Source: Deltaproteobacteria bacterium
GTDB taxonomy: Bacteria > Desulfobacterota > Syntrophobacteria > Syntrophobacterales > Syntrophobacteraceae
Assembly: GCA_021780695.1 (NCBI GenBank)
Contig: JAJXYD010000003.1
Location: forward strand, 82,784-127,500
DNA length: 44,717 nt
Direction of reading: 5' to 3'
Of this stretch, positions 30,405-38,252 are shown one piece after another. Made by a program: the position numbers and the translations under genes. The notes under the pieces are model-generated. The model did not search any database. It had not been told where the DNA came from and saw only the letters and a list, made by a program, of their open reading frames with translations. The first letter of the stretch is position 1. Each line of letters begins with the position of its first letter.

Positions 30405-30432
30405 GGGGCTACAGCCTTTAAGCCGTAGCCCC
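30405..30432 (-). terminator. Terminator of the tRNA pair
   Basis: GGGGCTAC (30405-30412) and GTAGCCCC (30425-30432) form an 8-bp stem. On the minus strand it is followed by TTTATCTTTC, suiting the end of tRNA-Lys transcription. Confidence 0.65.
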
Positions 30433-30457
30433 TTGATTTTCCGAGTGGGCCGCCAGG
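30431..30457. repeat. 27-bp repeat, right copy, within and after tRNA-Lys
   Basis: Identical to 24575-24601 except for one base. Positions 30447-30457 are inside the tRNA-Lys gene; 30431-30446 are its discriminator base and downstream spacer. Confidence 0.65.
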
Positions 30458-30517
30458 GTCTCGAACCCCGAACCTCCTGATTAAGAGTCAGCTGCTCTAC
30501 CGTTGAGCTAGCGGCCC
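30446..30517 (-). tRNA. tRNA-Lys (CTT)
   Basis: A full cloverleaf on the minus strand. The acceptor stem is GGGCCGC with GCGGCCC, the D arm GCTC/GAGC, the anticodon loop CTCTTAA giving anticodon CTT, and the T loop TTCGAGA. CCA is not encoded. The top anticodon-stem pair is a G-G mismatch. Confidence 0.95.
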
Positions 30518-30535
30518 GAAAACACTTCCAACTGG

Positions 30536-30609
30536 TACGCCCGGCAGGATTCGAACCTGCGGCCTGCGGATTCGAAGTCCGACGCTCTATCCACCTGAGC
30601 TACGGGCGC
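30536..30609 (-). tRNA. tRNA-Arg (TCG)
   Basis: A full cloverleaf on the minus strand. The acceptor stem is GCGCCCG with CGGGCGT, the anticodon loop CTTCGAA gives TCG, and the T loop is TTCGAAT. CCA is not encoded. It is 18 bases upstream of tRNA-Lys and shares its promoter. Confidence 0.95.
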
Positions 30610-30623
30610 TACCAAAGAAGCTT

Positions 30624-30652
30624 AAGATAGCAAAGTCGTTAGCCCTAGTCAA
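30624..30652 (-). promoter_or_regulatory. Promoter of the tRNA-Arg/tRNA-Lys unit
   Basis: On the minus strand TTGACT (30652-30647), a 17-base spacer and TATCTT (30629-30624), with a start expected about eight bases before tRNA-Arg. Confidence 0.7.
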
Positions 30653-30668
30653 TCATGAAAACATCGTG

Positions 30669-30720
30669 TGCAGCGAACAAATAAAATGTCCGCGCTTGCA
30701 GCACGTGAATTGTGGGGTTT
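30669..30720. repeat. 52-bp dispersed repeat, copy A
   Basis: About 46 of 52 bases match 43592-43643 in the same orientation, including the invariant block AGCGAACAAATAAAATGTCC. Similarity fades through GGC and CGAA marks downstream. It could be the end of a decayed mobile element; no transposase is nearby. The rest of 30653-31089 shows no supportable gene. Confidence 0.6.
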
Positions 30721-31089
30721 AGATAGGCCGCCGAATTGGGGTCCCCACAAGCCCTCTGGAGATGATCGGCAGCAGACGATAGCAATTTGAGGTCTTCCCT
30801 ATGCTCTCCCGGACCCAGGAACATAGCTCGGGATATTTTTACCGCTACCACTCAAGCCGCCGGGCCTGCTTAAACTTGTGCTCGGCCATAGCATTTCTCC
30901 CATCGCGGATTTGGGGCTTTCCGACAAATAACCCGTATGCCATGATCAAATTTTTAAGTCATTCTTTTTGGGAGAACTCTTCGCTGATCACTCCGATTAA
31001 ATTCCGTGCGATTGTCCTGAACTCACCTACTGGACAGGGCCCAAAAAAAGCAGGGGGCTTACAGGTTTGTCCCGCTTGTCGTTTAAGAT

Positions 31090-32136
31090 TTATTTAAGCT
31101 CTATGAGACCTTTTTGCGCACTGGCGGCACGGCCTATTAGAGCCGCATCGGAAACGCCTTGGGCCTTGAGGTCGGCCAGCAAAGACTCGGCCGGCCCCTG
31201 TGGCAGGGAAATGAGAAGCCCTCCGGAGGTCTGGGCGTCTGCAAGAATATCCAGAAGGACCGGATCGATTCGCTCCGACCCCACAATATAATTGGCGCAA
31301 AAGTTTCGGTTTGAAAAACTGCCTTCCGGAACAAGTCCCATGCGGGCGGCATCCAGAGCTTCGGGAAGCAGCGGAACGTTTTCGGTAAACAGGGTTATGG
31401 CAACCCTGCTGCCCTTTGCCATCTCCAGGGCATGGCCCAAAAGGCCAAAACCCGTAACGTCCGTACACCCGTTTACGGGATATGCCGACATGATTTCGGC
31501 GGCCTTCCTATTAAGGGTGGCCATGGTTTCAATTGCCCGCCTGAGCGCCTTTTGCGAAATAAGCCCAGCCTTTATTGCCGTTGCCAGTACGCCGGCACCC
31601 AGAGGTTTTGTAAGAATTATTGCGTCTCCGGGTTTTACCCCCGCGTTGGCAAGCACCTTGTCGGGTTTAACCAGCCCTGTTACCGAAAGGCCAAACTTTA
31701 TCTCCGGGTCTTCGATGCTGTGGCCGCCAACCAGCACGGCGCCCGCTTCGTGGACCGCATCCAGTCCGCCACGGAGGATTTCTCTCAAAACGGCCTTATC
31801 CATGGTCTTTACGGGAAAGCACACCACGTTCATTGCCGTAAGGGGACGTCCCCCCATGGCGTAGACATCGCTTAGCGAATTGGCAGCGGCTATGCGGCCG
31901 AAATCGTAGGGATCGTTTACGATCGGGGTTATGAAGTCGATTGTTTGAACAAGCGCCATATCTTCAGAGATACGATAAACCCCGGCGTCGTCGGAGGTCT
32001 CTCTACCGACCAAAAGATTGGGGTCTTCTTCCAAAGGCAACCCCTCAAGGATTTGTGCCAGGTCTCCCGGACCTATTTTTGCCGCTCAACCGGCGGCCCG
32101 CACGGTTTTTGCCAGTTCCACAGCACCCGGTGCCAT
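31090..32136 (-). CDS. selD: Selenide, water dikinase SelD, a selenocysteine protein
   Basis: SelD makes selenophosphate from selenide and ATP for selenocysteine and selenouridine synthesis. The real start is the ATG at 32136, behind AAGGAG. In-frame codon 17 is TGA (32088-32086) and is read as selenocysteine, giving a 348-residue protein. The context G-U17-A-A-K20 matches the catalytic Cys17/Lys20 positions of E. coli SelD. A SECIS-type hairpin follows the TGA. Downstream, EDPNLLVGRETSDDAGVY and the later GGHSIEDPEIKFGLSVTG are SelD hallmarks. An ordinary gene caller would start after the TGA at about 32040 and lose the active site. It lies 11 bases after yedF. Confidence 0.95.
32060..32074 (-). 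promoter_or_regulatory. SECIS-like hairpin for the selD TGA codon
   Basis: On the minus strand AGGTC, loop CGGGA and GACCT form a 5-bp stem beginning 11 bases after the TGA. This is within the distance used by bacterial SelB-binding SECIS elements. Confidence 0.65.
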
Positions 32137-32147
32137 TCCCCTACTCC

Positions 32148-32756
32148 TTACATAATGCTAACGACCTTGTCGGCCGTTTGCATTGCCGTCACGATGTCGA
32201 GCATGTTGGTTGTCTCGCCGACCTGTTTTTTTTCGAGGAGCCCGAAGTGGCCAAGGCAGGTCCCGCAAACCAGTATGCTTATTCCTGCCTTTTGGAGAGA
32301 TTGCAGTTCGGCCAAACACTCGGAACCTTCCACCGTCAGCTTTACCCCTCCGTTAAGAAGGACCAGGCGCCAAAGCTCGGGGCCCATTTCCTTTAAGGTG
32401 CCAATAAAGCTTTTAAGAAGCTTTTGCCCAAGGGTGTCATCTCCCTTGCCCATTCTATCAGTTCCAACGATAACCGCTATCCTGTTTTCGACATCCTCTT
32501 TTTTGAACTCTTCCATTATCCGGCAATCGCAGGTGGACAAGTCTCTAGTCCCCGTTACCTTGAAGTCGCCTCCCTCCTCGAGAAAACCGATTTCATACCC
32601 CATGCGGGACAAAAAACGGCCAACATTTTCCTTTGCCGCGGGATTATCGACGAGAATGCTAAGTTTTGCAACATTGCCGCGGTCTATAACCTCTTTTGCC
32701 CTTAGAACCGGACCAGGGCATGCCTGCCCGCGACAATCAAGTAGTTGCTCGCTCAT
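32148..32756 (-). CDS. yedF: Selenium-metabolism sulfurtransferase-like protein YedF
   Basis: A 202-residue YedF-type protein. The N-terminal TusA-like domain shows LDCRGQACPGPVLRAKEVI, with the Cys-Pro motif used for persulfide or perselenide transfer. The C-terminal DsrE-like domain contains a Cys pair in GISILVCGTCLGHFGL. It is often found beside selD in selenium-using bacteria, and this pair is in one unit. The start at 32756 is favoured by AGGAG six bases upstream; the frame opens seven codons earlier. Its exact reaction is not established. Confidence 0.92.
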   Translation of the reverse strand: MSEQLLDCRGQACPGPVLRAKEVIDRGNVAKLSILVDNPAAKENVGRFLSRMGYEIGFLEEGGDFKVTGTRDLSTCDCRIMEEFKKEDVENRIAVIVGTDRMGKGDDTLGQKLLKSFIGTLKEMGPELWRLVLLNGGVKLTVEGSECLAELQSLQKAGISILVCGTCLGHFGLLEKKQVGETTNMLDIVTAMQTADKVVSIM

Positions 32757-33182
32757 CTGCTCTCCTGACTTTTTCATGCGAATTTATTTGCGGGCGCATT
32801 CGCCCGGAATCCCCTACGATGTTACATAATAAAATATAATTGAACTGTTCTATTTTTCAAATAGATAGTTCCGATTAGGTTTCCTTGGGAAAGCTAAGAG
32901 TGCAGTCTTTATGCGGTCGGGCTGTTTCGGGGGGGGCTGGTCAGGAAATGAGGCGGGGCATTTCCCGGCCACGAGGCCTCAATCGCCGCATGCCGAGTAA
33001 ATCCCCAACTTGGGAAACGCTTCGCAAGGAGTTTTTCGGCCGGATCGCCGTGGTCGGGAAATATGAGCCCGTTTTTTTCTAAACTTGCCGATACGGACTC
33101 TGTACTATTTGCTCGACAAGATTTCCTATTGTCAACGATACACTGGCGTGATTTTTCATTTATTTATTCTTATTGATTTATC
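32757..33182 (+). other. Divergent region with competing stems
   Basis: No gene is supported here. GGAAATG (32944-32950) pairs with CATTTCC (32959-32965), while TGAGGC (32949-32954) pairs with GCCTCA (32976-32981). The two stems share bases, so only one can form at a time. No T run or aptamer was recognised. Confidence 0.4.
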
Positions 33183-33210
33183 TTGAAAACATCCCTGAGT
33201 TCCCGATAAT
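33183..33210 (+). promoter_or_regulatory. Sigma-70-type promoter of the DsrE-like gene
   Basis: TTGAAA (33183-33188), a 16-base spacer and GATAAT (33205-33210). The gene begins about 55 bases after the expected start. Confidence 0.55.
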
Positions 33211-33272
33211 AGGCCCTAACGGTTTGCACGAAAGAGTTTTAAAAGGCCATAAACTCAAAAAGGAGAAAAGGC

Positions 33273-33623
33273 ATGTCCAATTTTTTGTTTGTTTTGAGCA
33301 AAGATGATAACGAAGCAGCGACAAGGTGTCTACAGTTTGCAAAAATCGCCCACTCAAAAGGTCACAAGGTTAATCTTTTCTTTATAGATGGCGGTGTAAT
33401 GTGGGCTGACAAGACAAGGGACCTGTCTATAAGGACCACGACGGGAGACTGCCCAAACGATTATATGCCCTATTTGGTGGAACATGAGGTCGAGATCGGA
33501 GTCTGTACCCCATGCGCCAAGAACAGAGCGTTGGATGAGGCCAAATTTTACACCAACATGGCTTTGGACGGCGGTCCCCACCTTATCGACATGGCGAGTA
33601 AAGCCAAGGTTTTCAACTTTTAA
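33273..33623 (+). CDS. DsrE-family protein
   Basis: A 116-residue DsrE/DsrF-like protein with the compact alpha/beta fold used in sulfur-relay and related tasks. It begins NFLFVLSKDDNEAATRCLQF. The region IGVCTPCAKNRAL holds a Cys pair at the place where active cysteines occur in this superfamily. AAAAAGGAG lies before the start. It is a single gene with its own promoter, divergent from the yedF-selD pair whose YedF also has a DsrE-like domain. A sulfur or selenium transfer role is plausible but unproven. Confidence 0.85.
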   Translation: MSNFLFVLSKDDNEAATRCLQFAKIAHSKGHKVNLFFIDGGVMWADKTRDLSIRTTTGDCPNDYMPYLVEHEVEIGVCTPCAKNRALDEAKFYTNMALDGGPHLIDMASKAKVFNF

Positions 33624-33644
33624 TTACTAAGACCGTCATTGATT

Positions 33645-33804
33645 ACCGAACATATACCGTGCCTACAAATCGTTGGTGGGCAACGCTCGCGCCTTTTACC
33701 ACCCTACTTGGAATGTTCGGTTATTTATGCATTTCTTAGTAACTTTTGTTTTAAGGTCCCGGCATTTGGGCTTTTCGGCCTGCATCGAGCCTGGCCGAAA
33801 AGCC
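33645..33804 (+). other. Two stable inverted repeats after the DsrE-like gene
   Basis: ACCGAACAT (33645-33653) pairs with ATGTTCGGT (33713-33721), enclosing a GGTGG/CCACC stem. Next, GGCTTTTCGGCC (33769-33780) pairs perfectly over 12 bp with GGCCGAAAAGCC (33793-33804). Neither has a T tract. They may end or stabilise the transcript. Confidence 0.5.
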
Positions 33805-33890
33805 GGAGTGCGTACCCCCTGCATTGCATAGATTTCAAGACTCATTAGATTTACTAAATGGGTGGAAAATAAACAATGGGGGTATAGAGA

Positions 33891-34028
33891 ATGTTTAATT
33901 GCTCAAAGTGCAGTGAACAGGATAGCGAAAGCGGCATGTCCCGGGAATGCCCGACGTGCCGGCAGAGTGAATGCGAGGAGTGTCTGGACGATGAGGGGAT
34001 ATGTGTTCCGTGCAGCCACGTTAATTAG
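33891..34028 (+). CDS. 45-residue protein with four CxxC motifs
   Basis: An ATG frame of 45 codons beginning MFNCSKCSEQDSE. It contains the pairs CSKC, CPTC, CEEC and CVPC, plus a His near the end. Eight Cys in 45 residues with this spacing fit two structural zinc sites, like a tiny double zinc ribbon or cross-brace fold. A GGGGG..AGAG stretch precedes the start. The regular Cys spacing makes chance unlikely. It stands alone between the DsrE-like gene and the CoA ligase fusion. I do not recognise a named family. Confidence 0.65.
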   Translation: MFNCSKCSEQDSESGMSRECPTCRQSECEECLDDEGICVPCSHVN

Positions 34029-34230
34029 CGAACCAACAGCGCGCCTGGCCGGATCGAAATAGCGGGTCCTCTTAGAGTGTCGGTCCGTTTGGTCTGGGCC
34101 AGGCAAGGCTTCATGCAGGGCGGGCACAAGCTCCAACGTGCCCCCCGAAAAAACTTTCGGGATGCCGCGAAGACTCCCGCTCGCCCGAACAACTTGTCAA
34201 CAGGTGGTTACACTTTTCCGGAGAAAAAGT

Positions 34231-36930
34231 ATGCTTCAAAAGCCGGTTCTTGATTATTTTTTCAAACCCCGGGCAATTGCAATCGTGGGGGCAAGTTCCA
34301 GGGAAGGCTCCATAGGATTTACTCTTCTAAACAATTTAAAAAAAGACGGTTTTACCGGGCCGATCTATCCCATAAATCCCAAACACGACGAGATTCTTGG
34401 GCTCAAGGCCTATCCCCAGGTCGCCTCGGTCGGCTCACCAATAGATTTGGCCATTATCGCAGTTGCGATCAACGAGGTCCCGGCGGTTATGAAGGATTGC
34501 GGGGAGGCGCATGTAAAGGGGGCCATCATTATTTCGGCGGGCGGGAAAGAGGTGGGAGAAGAAGGTGCGCGAATAGAAGCCGAGATCGCGGCCGAGGCCA
34601 AACGCGGCGGGATACGCTACCTTGGGCCAAACTGCATGGGAATACTTTCGCCGGTAAATAATCTCAACGCAAGCTTTGCGGCCCACTCGGCCGAACCCGG
34701 GAGCCTCGCACTGCTCTCCCAGAGCGGAGCTATTTGCAGCGCGATTCTGGATCGGGCGGCGATCGAAAAGATAGGTTTTTCGCATTTTGTAAGCATTGGT
34801 TCCATGGCCGATCTCGATTTTGCCGACATGGTCGATTATCTGGGAAATGATCCAAAAGCGCGAAGCATTATCATATACATGGAGAACATGACAAGGCATA
34901 GAAAGTTCATGAGCGCGGCCCGATCCGTTTCCCGCGTAAAGCCCATTATTGTGGTTAAGTCCGGAAGAAGCGAGGCCGCAGCCAAGGCCGCGGCCTCCCA
35001 CACAGGCTCCCTTGCAGGCCGCGACGACGCCTACAACGCGGCTTTTCGCCGCGCGGGCATCATTCGCGTGGACACCATAAGCCAGCTCTTCAGTTGTGCC
35101 CAGGCCCTTGGGAAGATGCAACGGCCCGTTGGATCCAATCTTGCTTTTATAACAAACGCGGGCGGCCCGGGGGTAATGGCCGTGGATGCTTTGAGCCACT
35201 GGGGCTACGAGCCGGCCCGACTTGGCTCGGAAACATTCCAAAAGCTCGATGAGATCCTTCCGGCCTTCTGGAGTAGGGGAAATCCTATAGACATCCTGGG
35301 GGATGCGCCCCCGGAGCGCTATTTGCAAGCTGTTCGCATCTGCCTGGAGGCTCGTGAACTCTCGGGACTCATTGTAATCCTGACACCGCAGGCGATGACC
35401 GATCCGGCAGGGGTGGCCAAGGCTATTGCGCATGAGATTAAAAATCGCTCGAAGCCTTTTATGGCCGTATGGATGGGGGCCCGAGACGTCGAAGCGGGCA
35501 TACGGATACTAAACGAAGCAGGCATCCCCACCTTCGATACTCCCGAAGAGGCGGTGGACACCTTCATGCACATGTATTCCTACACGCGAAACCTCGAGCT
35601 TCTCCAGGAAACCCCGCCGAGCTTTCCCCATGAAATCCAAGTCAATACGAGACAGGCGCGCACTTTCATAACCGAGTGCATCAAGCGCGGACAAAGAGTG
35701 TTAACCGAGATAGAGTCCAAAGCCATTTTGTCGGCCTACGGTATTGCGGTCAACCGAACGGTGGCCGCATCGAGTTCGCAGGCGGCGGCCGAAGCGGCCA
35801 AAAATATCGGCTTTCCGGTTGTGGTAAAAATTTTTTCCCCCGACATCAGCCATAAATCCGAGGTAGACGGGGTGAGACTAAATCTTAAGAGTGAAAAGGA
35901 GGTGGCCGAGGCCTTCGAGGAAATTACCTCCCGGGCAGCCGAGCTAAAACCCCAGGCAAGGATTACCGGGGTCACGGTGCAAAGCCAGGTTAAAAAGTCC
36001 GAGGTTGAACTGATTATTGGGAGTAAGCGCGATCCACATTTTGGCCCGCTGCTTCTTTTCGGCATGGGGGGCGTTCTTACGGAAGTCTTTAAGGATTCGG
36101 CCGTTACCCTGCCGCCCCTTAATCTTTTGCTTGCCAGGCGCCTTATGGAAAGGACCCGCGTCTATCGGCTCCTTCAGGGATACCGAAACATTCCGGCAGC
36201 CAACCTGGATCTTACGGCCGAATTTCTTGTGCGGGTTTCCCATCTGGTAAGCGATTTTCCTGAAATCGTCGAACTCGATCTTAATCCGGTCGTAATGAGC
36301 CTCGGGCGTCCCGTTGCCATTGACGCCCGTATCGTGGTTGAAGCCTCGGATGTCGCGGCCCCGCGCCATCTTATTATAAGCCCCTATCCAAACCAGTACG
36401 AAAGCGAATGGATGCTCGAAGACGGCACCCCCGTGCTCATCCGCCCCATGAAGCCCGAAGATGAGCCCATGGTAAAGGACCTGCTCGACAATTGCTCGGA
36501 GCAAACGATTTATTTTCGCTATTTTGCGGTTGTAAAAAACTGGCCCCATGAGTCCCTGGTGCGTTTTACCCAGTATGATTACGACCGGGAGATCGGGATA
36601 GCCGCCATAGGGCTTCCGCCAGGTCCTGCGACAATGATGGGGGTTGGGCGCTTGGTAATGCCCCCCGATCGTCCGGACGCCGAATTTGCCGTGATCATTG
36701 CCGATCCGTGGCAGGGTAAGGGGCTTGGCGCAAAGTTGATCGAGCGGGTCATAGAAATCGCCAAGGCAAATGGGGTGCAAACTCTGGTGGGGGATGTGCT
36801 GCCTGAAAACGAGAAGATGCTCTCCCTTGTTAAAAAGCTTGGGTTCAATTTGCTGAGGTTGGAAGAGGGAACCTGCAAGGTGGAGTTGGATGTGAAGTCC
36901 TGGCCTCCGGAAGGCTATCCGGGTTCATGA
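34231..36930 (+). CDS. Acetate-CoA ligase (ADP-forming)-like protein fused to GNAT acetyltransferase
   Basis: An 899-residue fusion. Residues about 1-460 resemble the alpha part of ADP-forming acyl-CoA synthetases (CoA-binding domain beginning FKPRAIAIVGASS, then two ligase domains). About 490-720 is the ATP-grasp beta part (SKAILSAYGIAVNRTVAAS and FPVVVKIFSPDISHKSEVDG). About 735-899 is a GNAT domain with the acetyl-CoA loop PWQGKGLGAKLIE. The same layout occurs in the lysine acetyltransferase Pat/PatZ. His257 in AAASHTGSLAG is the phosphohistidine position, so the ligase part may be active. The start at 34231 has GGAG upstream; a longer frame begins at 34138. It could acetylate proteins, make acyl-CoA, or both. 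Confidence 0.9.
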   Translation: MLQKPVLDYFFKPRAIAIVGASSREGSIGFTLLNNLKKDGFTGPIYPINPKHDEILGLKAYPQVASVGSPIDLAIIAVAINEVPAVMKDCGEAHVKGAIIISAGGKEVGEEGARIEAEIAAEAKRGGIRYLGPNCMGILSPVNNLNASFAAHSAEPGSLALLSQSGAICSAILDRAAIEKIGFSHFVSIGSMADLDFADMVDYLGNDPKARSIIIYMENMTRHRKFMSAARSVSRVKPIIVVKSGRSEAAAKAAASHTGSLAGRDDAYNAAFRRAGIIRVDTISQLFSCAQALGKMQRPVGSNLAFITNAGGPGVMAVDALSHWGYEPARLGSETFQKLDEILPAFWSRGNPIDILGDAPPERYLQAVRICLEARELSGLIVILTPQAMTDPAGVAKAIAHEIKNRSKPFMAVWMGARDVEAGIRILNEAGIPTFDTPEEAVDTFMHMYSYTRNLELLQETPPSFPHEIQVNTRQARTFITECIKRGQRVLTEIESKAILSAYGIAVNRTVAASSSQAAAEAAKNIGFPVVVKIFSPDISHKSEVDGVRLNLKSEKEVAEAFEEITSRAAELKPQARITGVTVQSQVKKSEVELIIGSKRDPHFGPLLLFGMGGVLTEVFKDSAVTLPPLNLLLARRLMERTRVYRLLQGYRNIPAANLDLTAEFLVRVSHLVSDFPEIVELDLNPVVMSLGRPVAIDARIVVEASDVAAPRHLIISPYPNQYESEWMLEDGTPVLIRPMKPEDEPMVKDLLDNCSEQTIYFRYFAVVKNWPHESLVRFTQYDYDREIGIAAIGLPPGPATMMGVGRLVMPPDRPDAEFAVIIADPWQGKGLGAKLIERVIEIAKANGVQTLVGDVLPENEKMLSLVKKLGFNLLRLEEGTCKVELDVKSWPPEGYPGS

Positions 36931-36996
36931 TGTAAAAATATATTCCCGGATTTTGCCTTGGCCATCCAGGGAGGTAATAGACCGGTCTCAAGCGGT

Positions 36997-37578
36997 TTAA
37001 GCCTCAAACGCCGGCCGTTGCCTTCGCTTAGCCCGCTTGAACAGGGTAGTCCAGACTATGCCTAAAATCATGCATGTCGTCGTAATAAAGAAATCGAGGC
37101 TCTTTGGCAGCGCGGCAGGGAAGAAAAGATTCAAGAGGCTGAGAGCAGAGGGAACCAAAAGCAGCGTGCCCCAGAATATGGCTATGGATCGGCACCCCCG
37201 GATGAAAGCTTCAGTATTCCAGACCTCAGGAGGTGCTTCGGCCTTTGCGTATTGCAAGGTAAACGGTTTGCCCGACAATACGCTTAGCCAGATAATTGCG
37301 TCCAAAACGAGATTGGCAACGACCGACATGTGGTTGGCAAGCCAAACCCAGTTAAAACCGTAAAAAGATATGGCACAGAATAGAAAGAACACAGTGGTGG
37401 TCCACTGCAGGATAAAGCGTTCACGAAGAGCTTTAAGAGAAAAGACAACCGAGGCGGCAAGACATATTAAAACTGCTCTGCGCAAGGACTCCCAGCCATC
37501 CGTTGGCAGGAACAGTAAAAGAATCCAGGGAAGAAATCCAATCATAAACCTTCCGATATCGAGCAGTGTATCCATCAT
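36997..37578 (-). CDS. Multi-spanning membrane protein of unknown function
   Basis: A 193-residue protein with about five or six hydrophobic segments, for example FMIGFLPWILLLFLP, FFLFCAISFYGFNWVWLA and SIAIFWGTLLLVPSALSLLNLF, and a very basic C-terminus (FKRAKRRQRP). A central soluble stretch contains AEAPPEVWNTEAF. The start is uncertain among TTG 37584, ATG 37578 and ATG 37575; AAAAAGGA spacing favours 37578. It converges on the ligase-GNAT gene. I do not recognise the family. Confidence 0.75.
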   Translation of the reverse strand: MMDTLLDIGRFMIGFLPWILLLFLPTDGWESLRRAVLICLAASVVFSLKALRERFILQWTTTVFFLFCAISFYGFNWVWLANHMSVVANLVLDAIIWLSVLSGKPFTLQYAKAEAPPEVWNTEAFIRGCRSIAIFWGTLLLVPSALSLLNLFFPAALPKSLDFFITTTCMILGIVWTTLFKRAKRRQRPAFEA

Positions 37579-38252
37579 TTCCAATCATTCCTTTTTTGGA
37601 TTTTCCAGCTGGGTAGTGTCCAATAAGACATAAGGCTGTCTGCTGATGGCCTTGCTTCTAAACAACTTTTTCCCTATCGGCGCATTAGCCACAATGTGCC
37701 GCTCTGAGACCGAGGGTTCTGCCCAATATCTGTGGAGCAAGCGATCTGCACTATCGGAACCGGGAAAATTTTGCATTCCAAACCAATTGCCGGTTCTGAG
37801 GGCTAAATCCGCTGATTTTGATTATATATTAGCCTGCGCGGAGAGGAAGAGAAAAAACATCCTAAAAATTGGGGCAAACAAGCCAATATCTTAACTCCCG
37901 TTGTTCTTATGAGGATGGGACATCCTTACACTATCGGGTATCTCAACGTATAATGCGACAGCGGCCCTGGTTGATATAAAATTACCCGTTGGCTCAGGTA
38001 CACCGGGTGAAAGAATGAACCATTCCACTTTCCGGCACACTTAAAGGATATTTTTCACGGCGTCGACCTCAGAGCACCAACTGTAAAATTTTATCCCTTT
38101 CCAAGGCAAATTGATGTTATAAGTTCTCGTTTTCGCGATAGGGGGCCGCTCACGACTCCATTGCGAAAACGCCCGCAGGTCGCAATAGAACCCCTTGGCG
38201 GTTGAATTCCTGCCTTACGGGCTAAAAATGTGGATTTGGAGCCTGATCACTT
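37579..38252 (+). other. Gene-poor region before the permease
   Basis: About 670 bases with no product I can name. A 63-codon minus-strand frame (37585-37776) has no recognisable motif. CGTTTTCGC (38128-38136) and GCGAAAACG (38163-38171) form a perfect 9-bp inverted repeat about 80 bases before the permease start. Confidence 0.45.

Noticed and set aside
30175..30480. 101-residue plus-strand frame ending in tRNA-Lys
   Set aside because: It runs through the tRNA terminator and into the tRNA gene; chance open frame.
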